A DNA stretch of 64,000 nt, from positions 1,736,001 through 1,800,000 of the forward strand of contig CANNCZ010000001.1 of the NCBI GenBank assembly GCA_947503275.1. Reading direction: 5' to 3'. This DNA is from an uncultured Erythrobacter sp. (GTDB lineage: Bacteria > Pseudomonadota > Alphaproteobacteria > Sphingomonadales > Sphingomonadaceae). The notes beneath the pieces were generated by a model. The model was not told where the DNA came from. It searched no databases and worked only from the letters and a program-made list of their open reading frames with translations. Below, one piece after another: positions 28,851-37,320 of the stretch; within the stretch, counting starts at the first letter, position 1, and the number at the start of each line of letters is the position of its first letter. The position numbers and the translations under genes were made by a program.

Positions 28851-30352
28851 CAGCGCACCGCCTGCGCAGCGCATTCGCGCGCTACCTGCACGTCATCAAA
28901 CGGCAAAACTCGCATTGTGTCTCCCGACCCGATTATCTGACCTTGCTCATGACCCTTGCCAGCGACAAGGACAATATCGTTTGCATCCGCATCCGTGACA
29001 GCGGCGAGAATAGCCTCACGCCGTCCACCAATATCGCGGAGATTTGCGGCGCCCGCTGCGCCGGCAAGAACCTGTTCCCGTATAGCGGCGGGCTTTTCGC
29101 CGCGCGGATTGTCATCTGTCACAATGGCTATATCTGCGGCGCGTGCGGCGACGTCGCCCATCGGAGCGCGCTTGCCCGTGTCGCGGTCACCACCTGCGCC
29201 GAAGACGGCAATCAAGCGTCCGCCCTTCGCCGCGTCAACATGAGGACGCAGCGCGGCAATGGCGGCTTCCAAAGCGTCGGGCGTGTGCGCATAATCGACA
29301 TAAACGGGCGCGCCCGCAGGCGTGATCACCGCGCGCTCCAACCGTCCGCGGACCGGCTGCAACCGGCCGACAGCATCAAAAACCTGAGCTGGATCGGCCC
29401 CCGTCGCTAATGCCAACGCCGCCGAAGTCAGAGCATTCGCTGCCTGATAAGCGCCGATCAAAGGCAGCTTGATAACCCGCTCTTCGCCTGCACATTCAAC
29501 TTGCAAAGTCTGACCCAATTGGGTCGCTTCGCGAGAGAGGAGACGCAGATAGGTGTCAGCGCCCTCTGCAGCCTCCCCCACGAGAGCCACGCGCAGGTCA
29601 CGTTTGCGCGCATGGCCAATGGCGCGGTGGGTCCATTCGCATTTTTCCCCTCCGCTCCAGATAACAGCGACACCGCCCGGCTCGACCACTTCATCGAACA
29701 GGCGCATCTTGGCTGAGAAATACTCGTCCATATCGGCGTGATAATCGAGATGATCGCGGCTGAAATTGGTAAAGGCACCGGCCGCCACGCGCAGGCCTTC
29801 ATTGCGGAATTGCGACAGGCCGTGACTCGATGCTTCATAGGCGACATGGGTCACCCCTTCGCGCGCCAAGCCGCTCATATTCGACAGAAACGTGACAATA
29901 TCAGGGGTGGTGAGTCCGGTTGAAACGCTCTCATCCGGAGTGGTCACACCCAATGTCCCGATGCTGGCCGCGCGTTCGCCGCACATGCGCCAGATTTGGC
30001 GGGTCATCTCTGCGGTGGAGGTTTTGCCATTGGTCCCGGTGACCGCGACAATGGTCTGGGGCACGGGAGTGAAAAATCTCGCTGCAAGCTGAGCAAAAGT
30101 GCGGCGCGGCTCATCACTGGCAATATGCAGCGCGCCTTTTACCGGTGCTTCGGGAGCAGCGACTACAGCAACCGCGCCCGCTTCTACGGCGTCAGGAATA
30201 AAGTCCTCTGCGTTAAAGCGCGCACCGCGAAACGCGCCGAAGACAGTGCCCGGCGCGATCTTGCGATGGTCGATGGCAAAGCCAGTGACGGTCACGTCAT
30301 CGCCGCCTGTTATGCCCAACCCTGCTGCTTCGATTAGCCCCGCCAGCTTCAT
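28850..30352 (-). CDS. murE: UDP-MurNAc-tripeptide synthetase, meso-DAP type
   Basis: This 500-residue Mur ligase adds the third residue of the stem peptide. The P-loop is 'GTNGKTSTAEM' at about 106–116. 'SSHGLSQFRNEG' is the UDP-MurNAc site, and 'VTDDNPRGEKP' carries the DNPR motif that marks meso-diaminopimelate as substrate, as expected for a Gram-negative wall. It overlaps ftsI by four bases and murF by one base. Length is normal. Confidence 0.96.
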   Translation of the reverse strand: MKLAGLIEAAGLGITGGDDVTVTGFAIDHRKIAPGTVFGAFRGARFNAEDFIPDAVEAGAVAVVAAPEAPVKGALHIASDEPRRTFAQLAARFFTPVPQTIVAVTGTNGKTSTAEMTRQIWRMCGERAASIGTLGVTTPDESVSTGLTTPDIVTFLSNMSGLAREGVTHVAYEASSHGLSQFRNEGLRVAAGAFTNFSRDHLDYHADMDEYFSAKMRLFDEVVEPGGVAVIWSGGEKCEWTHRAIGHARKRDLRVALVGEAAEGADTYLRLLSREATQLGQTLQVECAGEERVIKLPLIGAYQAANALTSAALALATGADPAQVFDAVGRLQPVRGRLERAVITPAGAPVYVDYAHTPDALEAAIAALRPHVDAAKGGRLIAVFGAGGDRDTGKRAPMGDVAARAADIAIVTDDNPRGEKPAAIREQVLAGAAGAANLRDIGGRREAILAAVTDADANDIVLVAGKGHEQGQIIGSGDTMRVLPFDDVQVARECAAQAVR

Positions 30353-32166
30353 CGCTGACCCTCCAGCAAATAGCGCAAGTCAGAGATATCGACATCGCGA
30401 GTGCTGTCAGGCCGCACACCCAGCATCGGGCCGATCCGTGGGACCAACTCACCAACAATCGGTGCGGCCGTAAAGGCCGCTGTCCGCTGACCTGATGACG
30501 CCGCAGTACCGCGCGGTTCATCAAGCACGGTGACGACAACAAAGCGCGGACGCTCCATCGGGAAAGCGGCAGCAAATGAAGAGATCAGCGACGTTTGCGC
30601 ATAGCCGCCCCGGCTCGCTTTTTCCGCAGAGCCGGTCTTTCCGCCAACCCGGTATCCGGGGGCATTGGCGCTGCGACCCGTGCCGTAAATGGAAATCATG
30701 CGCATCAATTGCCGCATGCGTGACGAGGTGGACGCCTTGAAAACACGCCGCCCACGTGGAGCCTCGCCGGGCTCAATCTTGTGCAAGGTCGCAGGGCGCC
30801 AAATCCCACCATTGACCATTGCGGCATAGCTCGTCGCAAGGTGCAGCGGCGTCACCGCAATACCGTGGCCATAGCTGACCGTCATCGTGGTGAGCCGCGA
30901 CCAAGTGCCGTTGGGGCGAACCTCGGGCCATTGCGTCCGGCCACGCGCTTGCAGCTCAATCTGTGGGCGCTCTTTCATGCCTAGATCAATCATCATCTCG
31001 CGCATGCGTTTCTCGCCCAACTCATCACCGATCCGCATCGTGACCGTGTTGGAGGAGTAAGCGAGCGCTTGCGCGACATTGAGCGTATCGCCCTTGGAGG
31101 GGTTATCGCGGAACAGACGGCCCGACATCTCAACCGGCGTCGCGTCCCAATGTTTACCCAGATTGCGGACAATGCCGTGGTCAATCGCGGCGGCGACGGT
31201 CAGAGGCTTAAATGTCGATCCCAGCTCATAGGTCGCATTGGTCACGCGGTTATAGATGTTGGGCGAATGCTGTGCACTTTCGAGGTTAGGATCGAAATCG
31301 GGGAGCGAGGCCATGGCCATCACCTCGCCGGTATCCACATCGAGGATAATGCCCGCTGCGCCTTTAGCTTGGGTGGCCAACATGCCCTTGCGCAGCTCAT
31401 CTTCGAGCGCGCCCTGAACGCGCAGATCAATCGACAACGCCACCGGCTCACCGCGCAATTCGCGGTCGGACAATTGCTGGTCGAGCACCTCCTCCATTCC
31501 AAAGCGGCCTTGAAGATTGCCCTCATCATTCTCTAGTGTGAAGCCAAGAACATGCGCGCCCAGCGAACCTTGCGGGTAGTGGCGGTCATATTCGCGCGGG
31601 ATTTCGAGTGCAATCTCGCCCAGCTCAAACACGCGATTGGCATCTTCAGGCAGAACGCGGCGCAGGATGTACCCGCCACGCTCAGAGGAAAGGATCCGCA
31701 TGGTGCGCGGCACGTCGAGATCGGGGAAGATCGTCTTCAATCGCAGCGCAACCTCGGCAGGCGGCGCAACCAAAGGAGAGCCTTCATCGCCCATCGCCTT
31801 TGGGTTGTACCACAGGGCATAGGCAGGAAATGTGCGCGCGAGCGCGGTGCCGTTGCGGTCGGTGATTTCGCCGCGCGGAGGAAGCAGAGCATCGGCAAGG
31901 CTGGTCTGGCTGGGCGCAGCACCGACAAAGCCGAGATAACCGATCCGCATCAATGCGATGGCCGCGATCAGAACGAATGCGCCAATAATGACGAACAGCC
32001 GCAGGCGCGCTGTGACCAGCAAGCTGTAGCGAAGGTTCACCGATTGGACCCGTCCCGCTTGGATTGCGGGACGCGGTTCGTGGTTTAATCCTGCTTGTGT
32101 TTCGCCGGGTGCCTTTTGGCCGCCAAATATGGGGTTGAGCCCGGCGCCAAGGGCATAGGCGTTCAT
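30349..32166 (-). CDS. ftsI: Septal peptidoglycan transpeptidase FtsI (PBP3)
   Basis: This 605-residue class B penicillin-binding protein cross-links septal peptidoglycan. It has a cytoplasmic tail of about 50 residues, one transmembrane helix at 55–76, a dimerisation domain starting at 'PPRGEITDRNGTALA', and a transpeptidase domain. The active-site motifs are S317-T-F-K320, S371-S-N373 and K510-T-G512. The cytoplasmic tail is somewhat longer than usual. It overlaps the FtsL-like gene upstream and murE downstream by four bases each. Confidence 0.96.
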   Translation of the reverse strand: MNAYALGAGLNPIFGGQKAPGETQAGLNHEPRPAIQAGRVQSVNLRYSLLVTARLRLFVIIGAFVLIAAIALMRIGYLGFVGAAPSQTSLADALLPPRGEITDRNGTALARTFPAYALWYNPKAMGDEGSPLVAPPAEVALRLKTIFPDLDVPRTMRILSSERGGYILRRVLPEDANRVFELGEIALEIPREYDRHYPQGSLGAHVLGFTLENDEGNLQGRFGMEEVLDQQLSDRELRGEPVALSIDLRVQGALEDELRKGMLATQAKGAAGIILDVDTGEVMAMASLPDFDPNLESAQHSPNIYNRVTNATYELGSTFKPLTVAAAIDHGIVRNLGKHWDATPVEMSGRLFRDNPSKGDTLNVAQALAYSSNTVTMRIGDELGEKRMREMMIDLGMKERPQIELQARGRTQWPEVRPNGTWSRLTTMTVSYGHGIAVTPLHLATSYAAMVNGGIWRPATLHKIEPGEAPRGRRVFKASTSSRMRQLMRMISIYGTGRSANAPGYRVGGKTGSAEKASRGGYAQTSLISSFAAAFPMERPRFVVVTVLDEPRGTAASSGQRTAAFTAAPIVGELVPRIGPMLGVRPDSTRDVDISDLRYLLEGQR

Positions 32167-32723
32167 TCGGAAGCCTCACCGATAATAGCCGCATCGACCG
32201 GTCGCCCGGAAGGCGTCGCCGCATTGGCAGCGCGGATCGGCGATGCCTCAATCAGAAAGTCGCCGAAGGCTTCGGTGAACATAGCGCCTGCATCGTCGCT
32301 GGCGCTGGCGGCTGCCAAAGTAACCGGCTCACCGGATAGCGGCGAAACCATATCACGCTTAGGCGCATCGGCGGCGGCGAGATCAGTGCGAGCCACCCGG
32401 ATCGGAGCAGGCGCATTGGGTCCGCGTGGCTGGCCAAGGCTGGCAAGCTGCCGTTCGTTGTCGAGATACTGGTCCGCGCGTGGCGCTTTATAGCCAAGTT
32501 CAACCGCATTCCACTCCGCCAATTGGCGCTGGCTGGCGCGGGTCTGAAATTCGGTTTCGAGCAGCAAAGTCTCACGCTCAAGCGCAATAATCTGACGCTC
32601 GGCCAACTGCACTTCGCTTTTGACTGCGTGGACGTTGAAACTGAGCACAGCAAACAGCGCCAAACACGCCGCAAGCACGGCTGCCCAGCCAATCTGACGC
32701 GTGCGAGAGCCGTTGGGAATCAT
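32163..32723 (-). CDS. ftsL: FtsL-like division protein with long C-terminal tail
   Basis: This 186-residue bitopic protein has a short basic cytoplasmic end, one transmembrane helix at about 11–32 and a coiled-coil-like heptad region at about 35–70 ('[20 protein letters not shown]'), split here by the limit on length. The size and order, between rsmH and ftsI, identify the FtsL position. Sequence similarity is weak, as is usual for FtsL. Most FtsL proteins end near residue 120; the extra 80 or so residues are Ala/Pro/Asp-rich and probably disordered. It overlaps rsmH and ftsI by four bases. Confidence 0.75.
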   Translation of the reverse strand: MIPNGSRTRQIGWAAVLAACLALFAVLSFNVHAVKSEVQLAERQIIALERETLLLETEFQTRASQRQLAEWNAVELGYKAPRADQYLDNERQLASLGQPRGPNAPAPIRVARTDLAAADAPKRDMVSPLSGEPVTLAAASASDDAGAMFTEAFGDFLIEASPIRAANAATPSGRPVDAAIIGEASE

Positions 32724-33661
32724 GCGAAAGCTCCTTCACGGGCTGGCGCGTCAGTGCGAATGGCGTGGCGCAGGGTTGATGAACGGGCGCGCGGATTGCG
32801 CTCGATTTCTGCATCCGATGGGCGGACGGCTTTGGACAATTTCGTGAAGGTCGGCGCGGGTCCGGGGACTTCGCCGGGCAGGTGGCGTGACACAGCGCGG
32901 CCTGCACCCGATGCCTCGCGTAGATAGCGTTTGACGATCCGATCCTCGAGGCTGTGAAAGCTGACCACGGCCAATACACCGCCTTCACGCAGCAAAGCCT
33001 CAGCTGCGTTAAGCCCGGCGCGCAATTCGCCCAGCTCGTCATTCACATGGATGCGAACAGCCTGAAAACTGCGGGTCGCGGGATCTTTCTTGTCGTGTGG
33101 CTTGTGCCCCAGCGCACGGCGGACAACGCGGGCGAGATCGCCGGTCGTCTCAAGCGGGCGCGCGGCGACAATGGCGCGGGCAACGCGGCGCGATTGGCGT
33201 TCTTCGCCATAGTGGTAGAGCACATCGGCAATCGCGGCTTCGTCGGCGGAATTGAGAAAATCCGCCGCGCTTTCGCCGTCTTGGCTCATGCGCATATCCA
33301 GCGGGCCGTCATTGGAGAACGCAAAGCCGCGCTCTGCCTGATCGAGCTGCATTGAGGAAACGCCGATATCCATCACAACGGCGTCAACCTGAGGCACACC
33401 AATGCGCGCCATTTCTTCGCGCATCGCGGAAAAGCGTTCGGCATGAAGCGACAGGCGGCCATCGAATTCGGTGACCATTCCGGCACCATCGCGGATCGCG
33501 TTTGGGTCGCGGTCAAAGCCATAAACTCGTGCACCCGATGCGAGCAGCGCGCGCGAATATCCGCCTGCGCCAAAGGTCGCATCAATGATCGTCATATCAG
33601 GGCGCGGCACAATAGCGGCCGCCACTTCGTCGAGCAAAACGGGGATGTGAGGAGCGATCAC
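32720..33661 (-). CDS. rsmH: 16S rRNA m4C1402 methyltransferase
   Basis: This 313-residue SAM enzyme methylates C1402 of 16S rRNA. It begins 'HIPVLLDEV' and has '[14 protein letters not shown]' (SAM site), '[18 protein letters not shown]', 'DMRM', and the C-terminal '[17 protein letters not shown]', all diagnostic of RsmH/MraW. GTG 33661 is the start, overlapping the mraZ stop in GTGA; the stop overlaps the FtsL-like gene in ATGA. An insertion domain lies between about residues 110 and 220 as in other family members. Confidence 0.96.
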   Translation of the reverse strand: MIAPHIPVLLDEVAAAIVPRPDMTIIDATFGAGGYSRALLASGARVYGFDRDPNAIRDGAGMVTEFDGRLSLHAERFSAMREEMARIGVPQVDAVVMDIGVSSMQLDQAERGFAFSNDGPLDMRMSQDGESAADFLNSADEAAIADVLYHYGEERQSRRVARAIVAARPLETTGDLARVVRRALGHKPHDKKDPATRSFQAVRIHVNDELGELRAGLNAAEALLREGGVLAVVSFHSLEDRIVKRYLREASGAGRAVSRHLPGEVPGPAPTFTKLSKAVRPSDAEIERNPRARSSTLRHAIRTDAPAREGAFA

Positions 33662-34227
33662 TTCTTCGCTCCCTTTGCTTTCGCCTTAGCCGCGGCCTCG
33701 ACCAATTGTTTCCGGCACGCGGCCTGCGCACCCTTGTAAGCAGGGCCCATTTTGGCGAGCTCATTCGGGTTCCAGATCAGGAAAAACTCACCTGCCCCCT
33801 GGAAGAACAATCCGTCTTCGATCTCCCCCAGATCGCGCAGATAATCGGGCATCACAAAGCGTCCGCTATCGTCGAAGGGCAGCTGTTCAAAGCCGAACAA
33901 TTGTTGAGCACGCGTATCGTATTCGAACTCAGCATCACCCATGCGGATCGCGCGTTCTTGTTCGTCGTCCAACGTCTTTTGAAGCATTGGGATACGCGAA
34001 AGGCCAAATCCGATCAGGCAGTCGAGTTTACCATGAGCGGCCAAGCAAAGAGTCTTCGCGCCGCCGGAGCTTTCCTTCACAGTCTTACGCAAAGCAGGGG
34101 GCAACACAAAGCGGCCCTTATCGCCCGCGGGCGAATAGGCGTTACCGCTATAGGTTGATCCTTTTACTTCGGGCGCCGACACGCGCAATTCCCCTTCCCT
34201 TGTCCCCGGCATCATTGCCAGCGACAC
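33658..34227 (-). CDS. mraZ: Transcriptional regulator MraZ
   Basis: This protein of about 189 residues has two AbrB-like SpoVT domains: the first with '[17 protein letters not shown]' near residues 31–47 and the second with '[18 protein letters not shown]'. MraZ forms rings that bind tandem GGG-containing repeats upstream of its own operon and represses it in E. coli. The C-terminal tail is Lys/Ala-rich. The start is uncertain: GTG 34227 is only three bases from a strong AAGGAGG site, whereas ATG 34215, ATG 34212 or GTG 34182 are also possible. It is the first gene of the dcw operon and overlaps rsmH by four bases. Confidence 0.9.
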   Translation of the reverse strand: MSLAMMPGTREGELRVSAPEVKGSTYSGNAYSPAGDKGRFVLPPALRKTVKESSGGAKTLCLAAHGKLDCLIGFGLSRIPMLQKTLDDEQERAIRMGDAEFEYDTRAQQLFGFEQLPFDDSGRFVMPDYLRDLGEIEDGLFFQGAGEFFLIWNPNELAKMGPAYKGAQAACRKQLVEAAAKAKAKGAKK

Positions 34228-34344
34228 ATTCCTCCTTCACAAACACACCTTCCCCGTTGCCGCCCGCGCGAACGAAGGCAGCGCGCCAACCGAGATGGGC
34301 CGCGCGAGGCAAACAGATATGTTTGATGGAAGACGGTAATATCT

Positions 34345-34388
34345 GGGAAGAAGGCGGGTGACTAGGGTATTTCTAGGGAAATCACGGG
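34345..34388 (+). promoter_or_regulatory. Candidate MraZ box array A (five GGG boxes on + strand)
   Basis: GGG triplets start at 34345, 34356, 34365, 34376 and 34386, spacing 9–11 bases, each followed by A or T. E. coli MraZ boxes are TGGGN repeats with ten-base periodicity. These lie between the predicted -10 and the mraZ start, so within the leader, and on the strand opposite to mraZ. Confidence 0.45.
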
Positions 34389-34407
34389 ATTACTCTGCAA
34401 GATACTG

Positions 34408-34435
34408 ATTTTAAACATCTTTAAAGATGTAACAA
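34408..34435 (-). promoter_or_regulatory. Candidate sigma-70 promoter of mraZ/dcw operon
   Basis: On the minus strand TTGTTA (34430–34435) is separated by 16 bases from TAAAAT (34408–34413), matching the -35 at 4 of 6 and the -10 at 5 of 6 positions. The spacer is almost filled by the perfect palindrome ACATCTTT-AAAGATGT (34415–34430), whose end overlaps the -35. The leader would be about 170 bases. Confidence 0.45.
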
Positions 34436-34447
34436 TTTCTCAATCCG

Positions 34448-34480
34448 CCCCTTAGCTCCCCGAAAAACCCGTAGTTTCCC
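34448..34480 (-). promoter_or_regulatory. Candidate MraZ box array B (four GGG boxes, exact 10-base period)
   Basis: On the + strand CCC occurs at 34448, 34458, 34468 and 34478, so GGG on the minus strand with an exact ten-base step, just upstream of the predicted -35. Spacing equals that of E. coli MraZ boxes. The flanking base is C, A, T or A rather than always T. Confidence 0.5.
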
Positions 34481-34509
34481 GCAACATTGCGCTGAAATCG
34501 CGCATAATT

Positions 34510-34554
34510 CCCGGATTCGCCCAGCCAATCCCGCGCGTCTCCCGCATTTTCCCC
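34510..34554 (-). promoter_or_regulatory. Candidate MraZ box array C (five GGG boxes)
   Basis: Minus-strand GGG triplets lie at 34510, 34520, 34530, 34541 and 34551 (first + strand base of each CCC), a 10-, 10-, 11-, 10-base step. The array is separated from array B by about 30 bases without boxes, three helical turns, so all boxes stay nearly on one face of the helix. It ends 12 bases before the stop of the upstream lipoprotein gene. Confidence 0.45.
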
Positions 34555-34565
34555 GAAACGCTCAA

Positions 34566-35369
34566 TTACTCGAAGATTACCGCCATAAGCGATTGAAACC
34601 CAGAGTGATTCCCTGTGTCATTCCCCGCGTCATCCGCGCGGTGCTCGAACACGGCCGCATCGGCGATTACCGTTACAGCGCCCTCACCAACTTCGCATCG
34701 GATTATGGCGCTTGGGTTGCTTTCGGAGCAACCCTCAGACTGCGCATTGATCTCTCCAGAAAGGGCGATCGGCACGCTCACCCCCTTGTATGTCAGCGCG
34801 CGCGGCTCCACGCTTTGGGCATCATCAAAGGTCACCTCCATGCCCCAGCGTGCGACCACTGGCGGGATCAAAGCCACATCGGAAGGCCGCCGCGGATCGC
34901 CCAGCGGTAGATCATAATGCCCCGTCAGCATCGGATCGAGCACCAGCAAAAGCTGTCCCCCTGCCCGCACCCAATCATCCAGCGCGACATTATCGGCAGG
35001 CGACAACCCGCGCGGCTGAATCACCGCCAACCGCTCCAATCCATCAAGCGGGTCGGTCTCAGGCGCATCGGGAGCAAGGCCGGGAATCGGCGATAGGGTG
35101 TCAAGCAGGACCAGATCATGCTGCGCCTCCAGCATAGGACGCTGCCACGGAACTTCCCCCCCACCACCAGCGAGATCAGCGAATTCTGCGCCCAGCGGCC
35201 AATAGAGCGGCAGACTGGTCATCAGGCCCAGTTTTGGCTTGGGTTCGGTTTGAACTTTGGGTGACTGTTCTGGCTCGGCGACCGCAGATGCATTGCCGCA
35301 TCCCGCCAGTGTCAGCGCGAATGCGGTAACCAGCCCCGCTGCAGTCGCATTAGTCCTGCGGCGCAGCAT
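34566..35369 (-). CDS. Lipoprotein with GldG/DUF4350-like domain
   Basis: This 267-residue protein has a signal peptide and lipobox 'LTLAGCG' (lipidated Cys about residue 24). The mature part has 'LPLYWPLGAEFADL', 'LVLLDTLSPIPGL' and 'LDDWVRAGGQLLLVLDPML', resembling the Rossmann-like domain of GldG/ABC-transporter auxiliary proteins (DUF4350 type), though no transporter genes are adjacent. ATG 35369 overlaps the end of the upstream gene by 20 bases. An earlier in-frame start would lengthen that overlap and spoil the signal peptide. Function unknown; it is probably anchored in a membrane facing the periplasm. Confidence 0.6.
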   Translation of the reverse strand: MLRRRTNATAAGLVTAFALTLAGCGNASAVAEPEQSPKVQTEPKPKLGLMTSLPLYWPLGAEFADLAGGGGEVPWQRPMLEAQHDLVLLDTLSPIPGLAPDAPETDPLDGLERLAVIQPRGLSPADNVALDDWVRAGGQLLLVLDPMLTGHYDLPLGDPRRPSDVALIPPVVARWGMEVTFDDAQSVEPRALTYKGVSVPIALSGEINAQSEGCSESNPSAIIRCEVGEGAVTVIADAAVFEHRADDAGNDTGNHSGFQSLMAVIFE

Positions 35370-35772
35370 CGGCAGGCAAGTCTCCAGCTTCTGTCGGCAA
35401 CGCGCTATCACCCAGACCATCATTCACGTCTTCGTCCGGATCTGTGTCTGAGGGAATGTCCGGCACAATCCCCGCATCGGCGAGCGGGTCGCGTTGCGGT
35501 GCTGCCTCAGTTGGCTCGGTGGTCGGCGCGGCCTCTGGCACGGAGGCTTCCTCCGCCAAATCCGCCTGACTGCCCAGGATGCTGGCCAATCCGACCAACA
35601 GCACCATCGACCCAAGACCGAACAACCCGACTTGCAGACGCTGTGTCGCCTCTGCCTTTGAACCGCCCAAGGGGGCGCCTTCTGGTGGAGCGTCATCACC
35701 GCCACGCGCACGCGCAGCGCTCGCAAGCTGTTGCGCTTTAGAAATGCGTTGTTTGAATTTTTCGCCAGCCAT
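35350..35772 (-). CDS. Small single-pass membrane protein, unknown function
   Basis: This 140-residue protein has a basic cytoplasmic N-terminus ('KFKQRISKAQQLASAARARGG'), one transmembrane helix at about 48–68 ('GLFGLGSMVLLVGLASIL') and an acidic, Pro/Asp/Glu-rich C-terminal half likely to be disordered and extracytoplasmic. I do not recognise a family. ATG 35772 was preferred to GTG 35775. Its last codons overlap the following lipoprotein gene by 20 bases, so the pair is probably co-transcribed and may work together. Confidence 0.6.
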   Translation of the reverse strand: MAGEKFKQRISKAQQLASAARARGGDDAPPEGAPLGGSKAEATQRLQVGLFGLGSMVLLVGLASILGSQADLAEEASVPEAAPTTEPTEAAPQRDPLADAGIVPDIPSDTDPDEDVNDGLGDSALPTEAGDLPADAAPQD

Positions 35773-35821
35773 CACTGGATGGATAGCGGAGCAAGTCTGG
35801 CCTGTCGATTAGTCGCCTTAC

Positions 35822-36841
35822 TCAATCACCGCTCTGATCCAGCCAATCGAACACTGGGAGGCCTTTTGCGGCGAGCCATTCCGAATTGTAGAGGGTGGAG
35901 AGATAGCGAAAGCCGGTATCGCACAGGATCGTTGCGACCTGCGGATTATCATGCCCTTCTGCGACGAGTTGTTTGCCCAGCTCGATTGCTCCTGCGACGT
36001 TGATGCCGCTGGATAGGCCCAGACACAGTCCCTCTTCGCGTAGTAGCTGTTCGACCCAAACCATACCTTCCTCATCAGAGATGCGGAATTGCGTGTCGAT
36101 TGGAGCCCCTTCTAGGTTGGCCGTTATGCGCCCCTGTCCGATGCCCTCAGCAACAGAAGAGCCCTCGCCTTTCAGCTCACCATTGGCGTAGTAATTGTAG
36201 AGCGCCGCGCCATGCGGATCAGTCAGAGCGATGCGGATATCGGGGTTCTTTTCCTTTAACCCCATGCCCACACCAGCGATGGTTCCGCCAGTGCCCGCTG
36301 CGCAAGTGAAGCCGGTGATTTTGCCGCCTGTTTGCTCCCACAGCTCAACTGCCGTGCCTTCGATATGAGCACGGCGATTGGCGGTGTTGTCGAACTGGCC
36401 TGCCCAAATCGCACCTTCGGTCTCCTCAGCCATGCGGCGTGAGACATGCTGGAAATGGCATGGGTCGGCATATTTGGTTGGCGGAACTGTCTCCAGCCGC
36501 GCGCCCAATGCCCTGAGGGTGTCCATCTTCTCTTTGGATTGGTTGTCGGGCATGACGATGATCGTCTTATAACCCAGCGCATTGGCGACCAGCGCGATGC
36601 CGATGCCGGTGTTGCCAGCCGTGCCTTCGATAACTGTGCCGCCGGGCTTCAATTCCCCGCGCGCCTCTGCATCGCGGATCATATAGAGCGCCGCGCGATC
36701 CTTTACGCTGGAGCCGGGATTAGCAAATTCACACTTGCCCCAAATGTCGCAGCCCGCCGCCTTGCTCGCGCCGGTAAGCCGCACCAAGGGCGTGTTGCCG
36801 ATCAGGGCGAGCGTGTCGCCGATAGGTTGGGTGATATTCAT
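35822..36841 (-). CDS. cysK: Cysteine synthase A
   Basis: This 339-residue PLP enzyme combines O-acetylserine and sulfide to cysteine, using the sulfide made by the cys cluster at the start of the window. The PLP lysine is K47 in 'NPGSSVKDRAAL'. Also visible are 'EGTAGNTGIGIAL' (substrate loop) and 'AAGTGGTIAGVGMG' (phosphate loop). ATG 36841 gives the standard family N-terminus 'MNITQPIGDTLALIGNTP'. It is longer than E. coli CysK by about 15 residues. Cystathionine beta-synthase-like use is possible but less likely since no regulatory CBS domain is present. Confidence 0.92.
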   Translation of the reverse strand: MNITQPIGDTLALIGNTPLVRLTGASKAAGCDIWGKCEFANPGSSVKDRAALYMIRDAEARGELKPGGTVIEGTAGNTGIGIALVANALGYKTIIVMPDNQSKEKMDTLRALGARLETVPPTKYADPCHFQHVSRRMAEETEGAIWAGQFDNTANRRAHIEGTAVELWEQTGGKITGFTCAAGTGGTIAGVGMGLKEKNPDIRIALTDPHGAALYNYYANGELKGEGSSVAEGIGQGRITANLEGAPIDTQFRISDEEGMVWVEQLLREEGLCLGLSSGINVAGAIELGKQLVAEGHDNPQVATILCDTGFRYLSTLYNSEWLAAKGLPVFDWLDQSGD

Positions 36842-36883
36842 GGCGAGGGATTTAGGCGTTTGCCGCCCCAGCCGCAAACAACA

Positions 36884-37201
36884 TCAATCTTCAGGGGCGA
36901 TAGTTACCTTAAGCCCATCGAGCTCTGCGGTCAGCGGGATCTGGCATGACAGGCGTGAGCCTTCTTTGCGGTGATCGCTGGATTCAAGCAGGTCGTCTTC
37001 ATCTTCCGACATTTCAGGCAGACCGGTCACCGAGCTATCGTCGATCACGATGTGGCACGTCGCACATGAACAGCACCCACCGCACAATGCCAGCAATTCA
37101 TCAAAGCCATTGTCGCGAACCGCTTCCATCACGGTCAGGCCATCTTCGACCTCGATTTCGCTTGTTTCGCCTTCGCGGTTGGTGACGACCAGTTTGGGCA
37201 T
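36884..37201 (-). CDS. Adrenodoxin-type [2Fe-2S] ferredoxin
   Basis: This 105-residue electron-transfer protein has its cluster ligands at C40-x5-C46-x2-C49 ('CGGCCSCATC') and C86 ('RLSCQI'), the vertebrate/putidaredoxin spacing. The region between C49 and C86 is strongly acidic ('MSEDEDDLLESSDH'), fitting a surface for a reductase or P450 partner. ATG 37201 was chosen because the family begins 'PKLVVT'. No cytochrome P450 or ferredoxin reductase gene is adjacent. It is separated from cysK by 42 bases on the same strand. Confidence 0.92.
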   Translation of the reverse strand: MPKLVVTNREGETSEIEVEDGLTVMEAVRDNGFDELLALCGGCCSCATCHIVIDDSSVTGLPEMSEDEDDLLESSDHRKEGSRLSCQIPLTAELDGLKVTIAPED

Positions 37202-37320
37202 GGGTTTGTCAGTCCTTATCAACGGGTGTGAACTAGGTTGAGCGCAAGAATGCGCGCTTGGATATAATCGCAGCTCAGCTAGGAGGTTCCATTGCTGATG
37301 GCAACCTAGAGGATTTAAGA

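Larger units (their letters stand above)
34228..34565. other. 338-base control region upstream of the dcw operon
   Basis: No gene is seen here. The stretch contains a candidate sigma-70 promoter for mraZ, a perfect 16-base palindrome in its spacer, and three clusters of GGG triplets at about 10-base spacing on opposite strands, listed separately. Two GC-rich ends flank an AT-rich centre (about 34389–34440). The 3' part, 34555–34565, also holds the end of the upstream transcription unit; no strong terminator hairpin is visible there. Confidence 0.7.

Noticed and set aside
27504-28940. Long + strand open frame opposite murF and the end of murE
   Set aside because: It is a 478-codon antisense shadow of strongly conserved Mur ligases, with no ribosome site and a His/Arg-rich translation typical of reverse-frame reading.
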